A stretch of 64,000 bases of DNA from Ancylomarina salipaludis (GCF_004122035.1 NZ_SAXA01000003.1:1-64000), one strand, 5' to 3'. Positions 46,394-56,622 are shown, numbered from the stretch's first letter. Notes: a model not told the origin generated them from the sequence alone. Numbers and translations are program-made.

Positions 46394-47755
46394 ATGAAGT
46401 CAGATAAAATTCCCCCAGTCAGAGATGTGTTCTCAAGTAAAATTGGTGTGTTAGCAGCAGCGGCAGGTTCGGCTGTTGGTCTTGGTAATATTTGGAAATT
46501 CCCCTATATCACAGGGGTGTATGGAGGCGCAGCTTTCCTTTTTGTTTATTTGGGGTTTATTGCACTCATTGGTTTGCCAATCATGTTATCAGAATTTATG
46601 ATTGGTCGAAAATCTCGTTCAAATGTTTTTGGTGCTTTTAAAAATCTTGCCCCAAAATCGGGATGGAAATATGTTGGATTATTAGGTGTTGCAGCAGCGA
46701 CAATGATTCTTTCGTTTTATGGTGTTGTTGCAGGCTGGAGTATCGATTATATTGTAAAGTCTGTGACTAATAGCTTTGCTTCTAAAAGCCCTGAAGAATT
46801 AGCCAGCATGTTCACTCAATTTAAAGAGTCGCCTTTGTTACCCGTGTTTTATCAGTTATTATTTATGCTAATGACTATGGCGATTGTTATTATTGGTGTT
46901 AAAGATGGAATCGAAAAATATGCCAAAATATTAATGCCAATTTTGCTTCTCATTATTATTGTTCTTGATATTAGAGCCGTTACCCTTGAAGGAGCAAAGG
47001 AAGGTTTGTATTTTCTGTTTCATCCTGATTTTTCAAAACTAAGTTCAGATGGTGTATTGAGTGCTTTGGGGCACGCTTTCTTTTCTTTGAGTTTGGGTAT
47101 GGGAACTCTGATTACTTATGGATCATATATTGGAGATCAGAATAATCTGGCAAAAACAGCTCTGCAAGTAACCGTTGCCGATACATTTATTGCAATTTTG
47201 GCTGGAGTAGCCATTTTTCCTGCAGTTTTCGCTTTTGGAATCGAACCAAGTAGCGGGCCTGGTCTTGTTTTTATTACCCTTCCTAATGTATTTCAGCAAA
47301 TGCCTGGTGGTGTCTTCTTTTCAGTCCTGTTTTTTATCTTATTAACTGTAGCTGCACTGACTTCTTCAATTTCAATTCTCGAAGTGGTAGTTGCTTACTT
47401 TAGAGAAGAGCTGAATATAAAAAGGAATCTGGCTACAATTTTAGCAACGGTATTGATTTCTATTGTGGGTATTTTCTGTTCCCTATCGATGGGTTTATTT
47501 AAAGAGCAAACGCTGTTTGGCTTAAATTTATTCGATTTAGTTGACTGGATATCTGCAAATATGTTACTTCCGTTAGGTGGTTTGTTTATTTCTCTGTTTA
47601 TAGGATGGTTTTGGGGTCGTAAAAGGATAGAAGAGGAATTAGCCAAAGGATCGAAATTGAGTCGGGGATTGATAACAGCTTTCATATTTGTTGTTAAGTT
47701 TGTTGCCCCGGGAGCAATCGCTATTGTATTCTTAAATGGTTTAGGCCTTATTTAA
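46394..47755 (+). CDS. Neurotransmitter:sodium symporter (SNF/LeuT family)
   Basis: 453 residues with about eleven or twelve transmembrane segments. Na+-binding helix 1 has the signature GSAVGLGNIWKFPYITGVYG; helix 6 has the unwound segment HAFFSLSLGMGTLITYGSY, and GLVFITLPNVFQQMPGG follows later. It is a LeuT-fold secondary transporter that couples Na+ entry to uptake of amino acids or related compounds. The actual substrate is unknown. Transcribed alone. Confidence 0.95.
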   Translation: MKSDKIPPVRDVFSSKIGVLAAAAGSAVGLGNIWKFPYITGVYGGAAFLFVYLGFIALIGLPIMLSEFMIGRKSRSNVFGAFKNLAPKSGWKYVGLLGVAAATMILSFYGVVAGWSIDYIVKSVTNSFASKSPEELASMFTQFKESPLLPVFYQLLFMLMTMAIVIIGVKDGIEKYAKILMPILLLIIIVLDIRAVTLEGAKEGLYFLFHPDFSKLSSDGVLSALGHAFFSLSLGMGTLITYGSYIGDQNNLAKTALQVTVADTFIAILAGVAIFPAVFAFGIEPSSGPGLVFITLPNVFQQMPGGVFFSVLFFILLTVAALTSSISILEVVVAYFREELNIKRNLATILATVLISIVGIFCSLSMGLFKEQTLFGLNLFDLVDWISANMLLPLGGLFISLFIGWFWGRKRIEEELAKGSKLSRGLITAFIFVVKFVAPGAIAIVFLNGLGLI

Positions 47756-48064
47756 AGTTAAAATGGAGTCTTTTTCTTAGGTTTGATTGTTTGATTTCGC
47801 TCTGTTTTTAGGAATTCGGTTTTGGAGGAAAATCCTATAAATATTACTCAGAAATCGATTTTTTTTGATGGGCCTAAATATAGTATTCTCTTTGATTTAG
47901 GGTAGGATTTATCCTCGTTTTTCCATGCTCAAAATATGATATAAAACACATAATTTTCTGGATCGTGTAAATGATAAAAGCTCTATGTTTGTTTCGAATA
48001 AAGGGATATTTCTTTATTCTAAATACGTAAGTTACTTAAAGAACATAATCGTATCAACAAACTC
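47756..48064 (+). promoter_or_regulatory. Upstream region of acnB
   Basis: No gene lies in these 309 bases. TATGTTTG at 47984-47991 fits the -7 box TAnnTTTG and would give a leader of about 70 bases to acnB. No clear -33 box. Confidence 0.4.
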
Positions 48065-50617
48065 ATGATTGACGCATATTTAAAACACGAAGCAGCCCGC
48101 GCTACCAAAGGTATCCCGGCTTTGCCATTGAATGCAGAACAGACTGCAGAACTTTGCGAGTTATTGCAAAATCCTATCGAAGGAAAAGAGGATTTTCTAT
48201 TGCATTTATTCAAAGAAAGAATCGCTCCTGGAGTTGATGATTCAACTAAAGTAAAAGCTGACTTTTTAGGACAACTTTTAAGAGGTGAAGTGAGTTCTCC
48301 AATCATTACAAAATCTGAAGCTATTAAGATTTTGGGAACTATGATGGGTGGCTATAATGTAACCGTATTGGTTGAGGCTTTAAAAGACGAAGTTTTAGCT
48401 GATGAGGCTGCAGAAGCTCTTAAAGGCATTATCCTTGTTTATGATGCTTTCCAAACGGTAGCTGATTTAGCTAAAGACAATGCTGCAGCTAAAAGTGTGC
48501 TTGAATCCTGGGCAAATGCTGAGTGGTTTACTAAGCGTGCAGAATTACCAGAAGAAATCAAGCTTAAAGTTTATAAGGTAGAAGGCGAAATCAATACAGA
48601 TGATTTTTCTCCTGCTTCTCAGGCATTTACTCGTCCTGATATTCCATTGCACGCTTTGGCTATGGGTGCTGGTCGTTTCGAAGATGGTATTGAAACGATT
48701 GCCGGATGGAGAAAAGAAGGTCACAAGGTTGCTTTTGTAGGTGACGTTGTAGGTACTGGTTCTTCTCGTAAATCAGCTGCTAACTCATTGCTATGGCATA
48801 TTGGTGAAGATATTCCTGCTGTACCAAACAAGCGTACTGCTGGTGTTGTAATTGGTGGTGCTATTGCTCCAATTTTCTATAATACAACTCAGGATTCAGG
48901 AGGACTTCCTATCACAACTGATGTATCTGTTTTAAATACAGGTGATGAGATTGTAATTAATAATGTGAAGGGTGAAATTACTCGCGATGGTGAGGTAATC
49001 TCTACTTATACCTTAGCTCCTGATACTTTGGCCGACGAGTACCGTGCAGGTGGTCGTATTCCATTGATTATTGGTAAAGCATTAACTGAAAAATCCCGCG
49101 CCTTACTAGGTATGCCGGCAACTGATATTTTTGCTGTAGCAAACAACCCACAGCCTAAGGCTAATCAGGGCTATACTATGGCTCAAAAAATAGTAGGTAA
49201 AGCTTGTGGTGTTGAAGGCGTATTGCCAGGAACATCATGTGCACCTAAAATGACAACTGTAGGTTCTCAGGATACAACGGGACCTATGACCAGAGACGAA
49301 ATTAAGGAGTTGGCATGTTTGAGTTTTGAGGCGCCAATGTTTATGCAGTCTTTCTGTCACACTGCGGCTTATCCTAAAGCAACTGATGTTACAATGCATA
49401 AAAGCTTACCTAAGTTCATCTCTGAGCGTAAAGGTGTGCCTTTGAAGCAAGGTGATGGTGTTATTCACTCTTGGTTGAACCGTTTATTGGTTCCTGATAC
49501 TGTTGGTACAGGTGGTGACTCTCATACACGTTTCCCATTGGGTATTTCATTCCCAGCTGGTTCGGGTTTGGTTGCTTTCGCTGGAGCTCTAGGTTTCATG
49601 CCATTGGATATGCCGGAATCTGTTTTAATCAAATTTAAAGGCAAGCTTAACCCAGGTATCACTTTACGTGATGTGGTAAATGCTATCCCATATTTTGCTA
49701 TTCAAAACGGACAGTTGACTGTTCCTAAGAAAAACAAAATCAATATATTCAACGGTAAAATTATCGAGATGGAAGGTCTTGAGGATATTACAGTTGAGCA
49801 AGCTTTCGAATTAACGGATGCGACTGCTGAGCGTTCTGCTGCTGCAGGTTGTATTAAGTTGTCAGAAGAGCGTGTTATTGAGTACGTGAAGTCTAATGTT
49901 GCCTTGATGGAATCTATGATCAAGATGGGTTACGAAGATGCAACTACAATTCAGAATCGTATTGACGCTTGTAACGAATGGTTGGCTAATCCGGTATTGA
50001 TCTCAAGAGATGAGAATGCTGAATATGCTGCAACTATCGAGATCGATCTTTCTGAAATTACTGAGCCTATCCTATGTTGTCCTAACGATCCGGATGATGT
50101 AAAATTACTTTCTGATGTTCAGAACACTGAAATTCAGGATGTATTCATCGGTTCGTGTATGACAAATATCGGTCATTTCCGTGCTTGTGAGAAAGTTTGG
50201 AATGGTTTAACGCCATCTGATAAGGTAAGAACTTATATTGCACCTCCAACTCGTATGGATCAGGCTGTATTGAAAGAAGAAGCGACTTTTGCAACTTTCT
50301 CTCAGTTAGGTGTTCGTGTTGAGACTCCTGGATGTTCACTATGTATGGGTAACCAACTTCGTGTTCCGGATAAGGTAAATGTATATTCTACTTCAACTCG
50401 TAACTTCAACAACCGTATGGGTACAGGTGCTCAGGTTTACCTGGGTTCTGCTGAACTAGGTGCTGTTGTTTCAGTTCTTGGAAAATTACCGACTCCTGCT
50501 GAGTATATGGCGATTTACAAAGAGAAGATCGAAGCTCACCAAGAGGAAGTTTATAAATATATGCAGTTCGACGAAATGGATATGGAAGATGCTCTATATC
50601 AGCGTCGCGACCTGTAA
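48065..50617 (+). CDS. acnB: Aconitate hydratase B
   Basis: 850 residues, near the normal ~860. It begins with the AcnB HEAT-like N-domain, then the swivel domain (GEINTDDFSPASQAF; GDVVGTGSSRKSAANS) and the catalytic domain. The Fe-S cysteines fall in MQSFCHTAAYP, and later DVFIGSCMTNIGHFRACEKV and ETPGCSLCMGNQLRV. It isomerises citrate and isocitrate in the TCA cycle. A terminator follows. Confidence 0.97.
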   Translation: MIDAYLKHEAARATKGIPALPLNAEQTAELCELLQNPIEGKEDFLLHLFKERIAPGVDDSTKVKADFLGQLLRGEVSSPIITKSEAIKILGTMMGGYNVTVLVEALKDEVLADEAAEALKGIILVYDAFQTVADLAKDNAAAKSVLESWANAEWFTKRAELPEEIKLKVYKVEGEINTDDFSPASQAFTRPDIPLHALAMGAGRFEDGIETIAGWRKEGHKVAFVGDVVGTGSSRKSAANSLLWHIGEDIPAVPNKRTAGVVIGGAIAPIFYNTTQDSGGLPITTDVSVLNTGDEIVINNVKGEITRDGEVISTYTLAPDTLADEYRAGGRIPLIIGKALTEKSRALLGMPATDIFAVANNPQPKANQGYTMAQKIVGKACGVEGVLPGTSCAPKMTTVGSQDTTGPMTRDEIKELACLSFEAPMFMQSFCHTAAYPKATDVTMHKSLPKFISERKGVPLKQGDGVIHSWLNRLLVPDTVGTGGDSHTRFPLGISFPAGSGLVAFAGALGFMPLDMPESVLIKFKGKLNPGITLRDVVNAIPYFAIQNGQLTVPKKNKINIFNGKIIEMEGLEDITVEQAFELTDATAERSAAAGCIKLSEERVIEYVKSNVALMESMIKMGYEDATTIQNRIDACNEWLANPVLISRDENAEYAATIEIDLSEITEPILCCPNDPDDVKLLSDVQNTEIQDVFIGSCMTNIGHFRACEKVWNGLTPSDKVRTYIAPPTRMDQAVLKEEATFATFSQLGVRVETPGCSLCMGNQLRVPDKVNVYSTSTRNFNNRMGTGAQVYLGSAELGAVVSVLGKLPTPAEYMAIYKEKIEAHQEEVYKYMQFDEMDMEDALYQRRDL

Positions 50618-50714
50618 TGATTAACGATTTGTAATTATCGATTGATAATTATTAATTGATAATCACAAATTGTAAATTGAGCTTTAAATATGGACAACCT
50701 TAAAGCTTCAATCC

Positions 50715-50747
50715 AAAGCCGGAGATTTATTCTTCGGCTTTTTTTAG
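50715..50747 (+). terminator. Terminator of acnB
   Basis: AAAGCCGGAGA (50715-50725) pairs with TCTTCGGCTTT (50731-50741, one mismatch) and is followed by a T-tract. Confidence 0.85.
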
Positions 50748-50819
50748 TCCCAAATTTGTTCGGTTCAACACATCAGAAATGCTTGCAGATACGTTGTATG
50801 AAAAGATAAGAAAGAGTAA

Positions 50820-51190
50820 AAAAAACAATATAAGCAGATTTATAATGCGCCTACCAAGCATTTAGGAGGGCTGTTTTAGAGGATTTTGCTAGCAAGTGGA
50901 ACCAAAATATTCTTATTCAATTAGGAGTTGTAGGGGTAATTGGGAAGAATTCACAGCTTTCTTTGAATTTCCATTAGAGATCAGAAAGATTAATTATAAC
51001 ACGAATTTGACCGAGAGTTTAAATGGGAAAATTAGGCAATACACCCAAAATTAATTGTCTTTCCCTACCAACTATGCTGTAACGAAATACGCTTATCTGG
51101 CAATCAGAGAAGCAACTTAGAAATGAACCATGCCAATCAGAAATTAGCGGATAATTCTCAATCAGTTTTTGACTATCATTAAAGAAAGGG
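50820..51190 (+). pseudogene. IS256-family transposase remnant (C-terminal part)
   Basis: Reading frames pieced together give KQIYNAPTK, then KYSYSIRSCRGNWEEF, FTAFFEFPLEIRKINYNTN, LTESLNGKIRQYTQN, LSFPTNYAVTKYAYLAIREA and TMPIRN, followed by LNQFLTIIKERE. These match the conserved C-terminal half of IS256/Mutator-type transposases. Stop codons (for example after YTQN and PIRN) and frameshifts interrupt it, and the 5' half including the catalytic residues is missing. No terminal inverted repeats were found. Confidence 0.8.
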
Positions 51191-51288
51191 AAGACTATAA
51201 GTCTAAGCCTTTAAATTTTAACTTACACACTTTGCGGGAAAGTGTTATAAAAAAAGGAAATAATTATTATAAAAATATAATAGCTATT

Positions 51289-53679
51289 TTAGGACAACAT
51301 AATCTCTTTGACCAATTCGGTTTGTTTGGGGAAAGTCATAATGAAATCTGAGCCTTTGCCTAGTTCACTTTCTACCCATATTTCACCTTGGTGTTTGTCA
51401 ACAAACTCTTTGCAGATGAGTAGACCAAGGCCTGTGCCTTTTTCATCCATAGTTCCGCTTGTTTGAATTTTAGTGTCAATTCGGAAGAGTTTAGCTGTAT
51501 CTTCCGGACTCATACCTACACCATTGTCTTTTATCGAGATTTTAATCTGTTGGTTATCTTCTTCAGCTTTTATTTTTATTTCACCATGTTCCGGCGTGAA
51601 TTTTATGGCATTCGAAATCAGATTGCGAAGTAAACTGGTTAACATGTTATCGTCAGCATAAACTTGCAGATCAGATTCGTTTGAGCTTTGTATTTTAATC
51701 TTTTTTTGATTTGCCTGATAGGAAGCAAATGAAATGGAATCTTCAATAATTGTTTGAAGGTTTAAAAGCTCAGGATTGAATGGGATTTGATCGGACTGAC
51801 TCATAGCCCATTCAAGTAACTTCTCAAGAAGTTTGTAATTAAGTTTAGCTGAGTGTTGGATATCCTTAATCAAATCGAGTTTGGTTTCATCATCCAGGTC
51901 TTCATAACTCATGCTTAGAAGATCAGAAAAACCAATTATAGCATTAAACGGGTTTTTCAGATCGTGGGCAATTATCGATAAGAATTTATCTTTAGTCAGA
52001 TTAGCTTCTTGTAATTTTTCTGCTGTTGTATTAAGTTCAGTAAGTGTCTTTGTCAGTTTGGTTGTGTCGTATCCCACACCAATAGTAAGATCAGATGAGC
52101 TTGAAAAACTAGCCCAAAACTGATTTCTAAGTTCTTTGTTTTTGTTAATGATAGTATATTCACAAAACTTACCGTTTGGCATGGTCATGTGCTTATTTAG
52201 AGCCTTAGATTCTTCGGAATATTTTAGTAAGAGTTCAAACGGATTATCAATGTTCTGTATCTCTTTTAAAGTATAGCCCGTTACTTTTTCACATTCTTTA
52301 TTCCAAAGGCAAATTCTTTTATTTTCGTCCACACCAAGAATCATAATGGGGGCGATTTCAAATAAAGATTTGAATTGCATCTCGCTCTTCTTTAGTTCTT
52401 TATCAGCTTTTTGTTTGTCTTCGATAATACGATTGGTCGCATCAGAAATGGTATGGAATTCAGAATAATTTAGTTTTCTTTTATCGATATTGGTGTTGGA
52501 ATGAATGGCTTTTTTCAGTTGTCGAATAAAGGTTTTGGTATTTCTCTTCGTTTTATTCGTAAGGTATCTAAATATAAACAGGAGAATTAAATGGTTTAGA
52601 ATGATGAGAATTAAAATTGTGCTCGCTTTTTTGATTTGAGCCTTTTGCATTGTTTTAATATTACCAGCAATTTCGGTTTCAATCAGGCTTAGGTCAAACC
52701 AAGCGCCAATTACCCAATTCCATTCAGGATATGCTTTTACAAACGATCTGTTTTTATCTATTTGTCCATTATCTTCATTAAGCCAATCAAAATTAGTGAA
52801 GCCTCCATTGGGTTTTTTTGACGTTTCTATTTCGGCTCGAATGAGAGCAAAGCCTTTTGCATCTTTGAAATCGATAATATTATCACCATTGCTGTATTGT
52901 TTCGTATTCGATACAATTACGTTCCCACTTGTGTCGTTGATGAAAATTTGTTGATTTACGCCATACTTGATATTTTTGATATATTGAATTGCGTCCTTTT
53001 TGATATCTTCTTCTATATCAGGGGTGTATTCACCTGTGCCTAAGATAATATTCAATGGCTTGAAATATCTGAGATAGATAACTGATGGTGAACTAAAGGA
53101 TTTATTCTCGTTAAGAGAAGATGATTCACCATTAATAAAACCCTTTCCGTGTTCAAGTGCAATTCTTATTTCTTCCTGTACAATTTCTCTTTCAGGGGAA
53201 TTGGGACCTTCTAAAAAGTTTGTTCCTTCAATTTCCGGATGAGAAGGATAAAGCACTTCTTCTCCATTCGTTTTAATCATAAAATAATCACCGCGAATTT
53301 CTTTTGATCTAAGAGGTCGAAGGGCTTCTTTGGCCATTTGAAGTATGGCTTCTTTGCTGTATTTATGTTTATTTTTTTGATATAAATTCTCAACTAATAG
53401 GTAGGCTTGATCAACACGGTGCGTGAGAATATCATTCACCTGATTGATTCTAATATCTCGACTAATAGCAATGTGTTCTATCACCTTGTCAACCATATTC
53501 TGAACCAATTGTTCTTGAGTTTGGATATGTATTTTCTTGCTGGTTTCGCTTTGTTTTTCAAATGATTTGTATTCGAAATAAAGAAACAAACCACTTGTTA
53601 GGATTGCAGAGAGAGCAAAAAATATGATAACGTATAACAGAAAGGTTTGAGGGATGGATAGGGTTCTTTTTTTTAGCAT
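51289..53679 (-). CDS. Orphan sensor histidine kinase with Cache and PAS domains
   Basis: 796 residues. TM helix 12-33, then an extracytoplasmic Cache region (~40-345; GDYFMIKTNGEEVLYPSHPE and AYPEWNWVIGAWFDLSLIE, Cache_2 type) and TM helix ~350-372. PAS domain ~430-540 (MILGVDENKRICLWNKECEK). HisKA with IIAHDLKNPFNAIIG (His about 572), and HATPase with NLISNAIKFTPEHG, DNGVGM and KGTGLGLLICKEF. It would sense a small ligand outside the cell and phosphorylate a response regulator. No regulator gene is adjacent, so the partner is unknown. Confidence 0.95.
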   Translation of the reverse strand: MLKKRTLSIPQTFLLYVIIFFALSAILTSGLFLYFEYKSFEKQSETSKKIHIQTQEQLVQNMVDKVIEHIAISRDIRINQVNDILTHRVDQAYLLVENLYQKNKHKYSKEAILQMAKEALRPLRSKEIRGDYFMIKTNGEEVLYPSHPEIEGTNFLEGPNSPEREIVQEEIRIALEHGKGFINGESSSLNENKSFSSPSVIYLRYFKPLNIILGTGEYTPDIEEDIKKDAIQYIKNIKYGVNQQIFINDTSGNVIVSNTKQYSNGDNIIDFKDAKGFALIRAEIETSKKPNGGFTNFDWLNEDNGQIDKNRSFVKAYPEWNWVIGAWFDLSLIETEIAGNIKTMQKAQIKKASTILILIILNHLILLFIFRYLTNKTKRNTKTFIRQLKKAIHSNTNIDKRKLNYSEFHTISDATNRIIEDKQKADKELKKSEMQFKSLFEIAPIMILGVDENKRICLWNKECEKVTGYTLKEIQNIDNPFELLLKYSEESKALNKHMTMPNGKFCEYTIINKNKELRNQFWASFSSSSDLTIGVGYDTTKLTKTLTELNTTAEKLQEANLTKDKFLSIIAHDLKNPFNAIIGFSDLLSMSYEDLDDETKLDLIKDIQHSAKLNYKLLEKLLEWAMSQSDQIPFNPELLNLQTIIEDSISFASYQANQKKIKIQSSNESDLQVYADDNMLTSLLRNLISNAIKFTPEHGEIKIKAEEDNQQIKISIKDNGVGMSPEDTAKLFRIDTKIQTSGTMDEKGTGLGLLICKEFVDKHQGEIWVESELGKGSDFIMTFPKQTELVKEIMLS

Positions 53680-54152
53680 AGGAAAATAAAATGGGCTTCT
53701 GAAAAATCAGGGTCTAAACTACAAAAAAATGAACAAGTTTTGTCCTTATTATTGAAAATATATGTTTTGATTGAAAATATAATTTTCTTGATTTGAGTTG
53801 TATTATGCGTTTTGCTTATTTATATAATAAAATTTAGGTGTGGACTGATCCTGAATGTAAAATCAATCTTATTGATTGATAGTGCATAACATTTTTAGTT
53901 TTTCTTATTAGAATGACTGATACAATGTTAGTGTTTATATTTAGTTTATGATTGGGAAACAACAACTCGTTAGTTTTAGTAGATTTATAAATGCTTATTC
54001 TAAAATTCTCGAAAGAAGAAGTGTGTTGCTAAAGAATATAAAAAAATAATAAGATGGTAAGAGCTATCCCGTGAATACTATAATAAATAACATCAGTGGG
54101 ATTGAATGCTAATTTTTTTAATAGGATTAAATAATTTATTTAAAAGTAAAGT
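53680..54152. other. AT-rich spacer, no gene seen
   Basis: These 473 bases carry no convincing gene. A short 7-bp inverted repeat (AATCAAT at 53861 and ATTGATT at 53871) is the only structure noticed. Confidence 0.5.
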
Positions 54153-54860
54153 ATGAGTAATAAAACACAAAGAGATATAAAGTTTTTAAAGGTCTATTCC
54201 GGACTTCTGACATTGGCATTAATGGGGATTATTATATTTCTATTGAGTAAACCAAGGCAGACAAACTTTGAAGAGATTAATGTCGAACGAATAAATGTTG
54301 TTGAAAAAAATGGTGATTTGAAATTGGTTATTAGTAATAGTAAAAGGCAGCACCAAGGAGTTGTAAATGGTAAACTTTTACCCAAAAGAAATCGACAGGC
54401 AGGTTTGATCTTTTTTAATTCAGTTGGAGATGAATGTGGTGGCCTCATTTATGATGGTAATGATAAAGAGGCTGGCTTGGTACTTTCGGTGGACAAATTC
54501 AGAGATGATCAGGTTATGCAACTTAGATATATCGAGAATACAGAGAAAAATCATCGTATGTATGGTCTTCAGTTATGGGACTATCCAAAAGAAGATAGTT
54601 ATGATGAAAGAAGTGAATCTGTTGAAAACTTGCAAAAGATACAAGACCCCAAAGAAAGAGATGTGGCTTATTTGAAAATGAAAGAAGAAGGGGTGTTACC
54701 GGAAAATAGAATGTTTGTCGGCAAGAAGATGAACAAGGATGTCGGGGTTTTTATTAATGATAATAAAGGAAATCCTCGGATTAGGATCTTTATTGACAAG
54801 GATAATAATCCCAAAATTGAGCTTCTGGACGAAAAAGGAAAAACAATCAACCAACAATAA
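54153..54860 (+). CDS. Unknown membrane-anchored protein
   Basis: 235 residues. One N-terminal transmembrane segment (about 13-35) is followed by an extracytoplasmic beta-rich part: EEINVERINVVEKNGDLKL, KRNRQAGLIFFNSVGDECGG, then repeated GVFINDNKGNPRIRIF-like strands. Short strand repeats of this sort occur in Bacteroidota hypothetical proteins; no named domain was recognised. It is followed by a TfoX-C gene on the same strand 112 bases downstream. Confidence 0.65.
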   Translation: MSNKTQRDIKFLKVYSGLLTLALMGIIIFLLSKPRQTNFEEINVERINVVEKNGDLKLVISNSKRQHQGVVNGKLLPKRNRQAGLIFFNSVGDECGGLIYDGNDKEAGLVLSVDKFRDDQVMQLRYIENTEKNHRMYGLQLWDYPKEDSYDERSESVENLQKIQDPKERDVAYLKMKEEGVLPENRMFVGKKMNKDVGVFINDNKGNPRIRIFIDKDNNPKIELLDEKGKTINQQ

Positions 54861-54972
54861 ATTATTCAGCATAATGGATTTATTTTGTGTATAGGAAAGT
54901 TGAAATAGTTGTTTTTTTGTACACGATACAAAGCTGAATAAACTTATTTGGATAATAAAAGGATTTAAATTA

Positions 54973-55278
54973 ATGAAGACTCTGACTGATTTACCTAATA
55001 TAGGAAAGACTCTTGCAGATAAACTCAATAAAATTGGGATAAAAAATGAGCAAGATTTAAAGCAAATTGGTAGTGAGAATGCGATACTTAAAATTTCTGC
55101 AATTGAAAAAAGCGGAGTTTGTATCAATATGCTTTATGCTCTTGAGGGTGCGATACAAGGAATTCGATGGCATGGGCTTGATAATGAAAAAAAGGACGAA
55201 TTGAAGGCGTTTTACAGAATGTTTGAGTTGAGTGAAAAGCTGTCAAAAGAAGGGATAAACAATTTTAAAAAACATTAA
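54973..55278 (+). CDS. TfoX C-terminal domain (helix-hairpin-helix) protein
   Basis: 101 residues. LTDLPNIGKTLADKLNKIG is the helix-hairpin-helix start of the TfoX_C domain (PF04994), followed by ALEGAIQGIRWHGLDNEKKD, also typical. It lacks the N-terminal TfoX half. In other bacteria TfoX/Sxy promotes competence gene expression; isolated C-domains are common in Bacteroidota and their role is unproven. The next gene starts four bases after its stop. Confidence 0.85.
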   Translation: MKTLTDLPNIGKTLADKLNKIGIKNEQDLKQIGSENAILKISAIEKSGVCINMLYALEGAIQGIRWHGLDNEKKDELKAFYRMFELSEKLSKEGINNFKKH

Positions 55279-55282
55279 TACG

Positions 55283-55531
55283 ATGTCGGAAAAAGATACT
55301 GAAATTATTGTCATTTATAGAGGAAATCCCGTTGATTCCGAAATTATAAAGGATGTTTTGAATGATCAGGGAATTGTTGCCAGTTTAAAAAATCAATTGA
55401 TGGGGAGTATTGCTCCCTGGTACGTTTCTGCCGGAGGAATTAATCCTGTAGAAGTCGAGATTTTTGCAAGAGATAAGGAAAAAGCGCTTGCTCTGATCGA
55501 CGAGTTTAATAGAAATAACCCGGCTGATTAG
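55283..55531 (+). CDS. DUF2007 domain protein
   Basis: 82 residues. IIVIYRGNPVDSEIIKDVLNDQG at the start and PVEVEIFARDKEKALALIDE at the end are the DUF2007 (putative signal-transducing) pattern, a small ferredoxin-like fold. The function is not established. It begins four bases after the TfoX-C gene and so is co-transcribed; a terminator follows. Confidence 0.88.
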   Translation: MSEKDTEIIVIYRGNPVDSEIIKDVLNDQGIVASLKNQLMGSIAPWYVSAGGINPVEVEIFARDKEKALALIDEFNRNNPAD

Positions 55532-56004
55532 TCCTTAATCAGTTCGTGATATAAATTAGTGTTAAGCTGTGGCGATAGGCCATGGCTTTTTTTTGTTCTT
55601 TATGGAATAAACAGAGCGATTTTGATTTTATATTTTTTATCAACTTAAGAAAAGTTAATCTGGAATTGTACTTTTTATCTGTTCTTCTTCGACGCTTAAA
55701 CTATGCATGTTTATATGAAATTTAACTGTTGTATTTATTGTTAATGCTTGATTATCTTTTTATTAGTTTATTGTTTTTTTTGTTTTGCATTATATTGTTT
55801 TTTATATTTAGTAATGCTTTGGGGTTGAATTCAGTCATATTGTTTTAAGCTCTTATAAAGTTTGTTTGGTCACACGTTTTAAGTTGTTAGAGGAAGTTTC
55901 TGGTTTGTGTTGTTGAATAGGTGTTGGGTGATTAGTTAGATTCAGTTAAGTGTTGATTTGATTTTTTTATTAGCAATATTTATTAATAACCAACATTCTA
56001 AATT
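55532..56004. other. AT-rich spacer after DUF2007
   Basis: It contains the terminator at 55564 and then about 400 AT-rich bases with long T-runs and no gene. It probably holds the promoter of the tail-collar gene, but no clear -7 box was found. Confidence 0.4.
55564..55596 (+). terminator. Terminator of the TfoX-C/DUF2007 unit
   Basis: AAGCTGTGGC (55564-55573) pairs with GCCATGGCTT (55579-55588) with two G-T pairs, followed by a long T-run. Confidence 0.8.
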
Positions 56005-56589
56005 ATGGATGCATTTTTATCCTTTATTGGCTTATGGCCCCTTGGTTGGGCTCCTAATTATTGGTCTCTTTGCTGGGGTCAAACACTTTCAATTAACGAC
56101 AACACAGCTCTTTATTCTTTGATTGGTACCACTTACGGTGGTGATGGTAGAGTTAGTTTTATGTTGCCCGATTTTAGAGGCAGAGTTCCTCTGGGTTATG
56201 GAAGTGGTATAGGTCTTTCTCCTAATCAAATGGGCTTGATGGCTGGTGTAGAAAAAGTGAAACTGGTTTCATCTCAGATACCTACACATACACATACAGC
56301 CACTCTTTCGTCTGTAGGTGTTAAATTTATGGCTAGTGCACTTCCCGGAACAGAAAGTGTTCCAGGTACCAATAATGCCAAAACTTTAGCAGCAACAGCA
56401 GGAAGATATCCTGATACCATTTACAATTCTGAAGAACCAACTGTAGAGTTGAGAGGGGTGGCCTCTAGTGGTGGTGATATTGATATTCAAGCAGCAGGAG
56501 GAGACCATTATCATACCAATATTCAGCCATCGTTGGTAGTGAATTATATCATTTGTATGAATGGTATTTATCCTCCACGACAAAATTAA
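56005..56589 (+). CDS. Phage tail-collar domain protein (MdpB-like)
   Basis: 194 residues. WPLGWAPNYWSLCWGQTLSI, LYSLIGTTYGGDGRVSFMLP and LPDFRGRVPLGYGSG are hallmark tail-collar/MdpB motifs, followed by SSQIPTHTHTATLS and a His-rich end (GGDHYHTNIQPSLVVNYIIC). No signal peptide. In phages the domain caps short-tail fibres; chromosomal MdpB-like copies next to large surface proteins are common in bacteria but poorly understood. It starts a three-gene group with a substrate-binding-like gene and a giant repeat protein. Confidence 0.9.
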   Translation: MDAFLSFIGLWPLGWAPNYWSLCWGQTLSINDNTALYSLIGTTYGGDGRVSFMLPDFRGRVPLGYGSGIGLSPNQMGLMAGVEKVKLVSSQIPTHTHTATLSSVGVKFMASALPGTESVPGTNNAKTLAATAGRYPDTIYNSEEPTVELRGVASSGGDIDIQAAGGDHYHTNIQPSLVVNYIICMNGIYPPRQN

Positions 56590-56596
56590 AAAATAA

Positions 56597-56622
56597 TGGG
56601 CTGGCAATTTTTTGCTAGCCCA
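56597..56622 (+). terminator. Hairpin between tail-collar and substrate-binding-like genes
   Basis: TGGGCTGGC (56597-56605) pairs with GCTAGCCCA (56614-56622, one G-T pair). No strong T-run follows, so it may reduce rather than end read-through. It lies within the longer possible N-terminus of the next gene, which supports the later start of that gene. Confidence 0.5.

Noticed and set aside
51169-51351. 60-codon frame downstream of the IS256 remnant
   Set aside because: Its first part is the same reading frame as the decayed transposase C-terminus (LTIIKERED) and its end overlaps the histidine kinase gene; it is not an intact gene.
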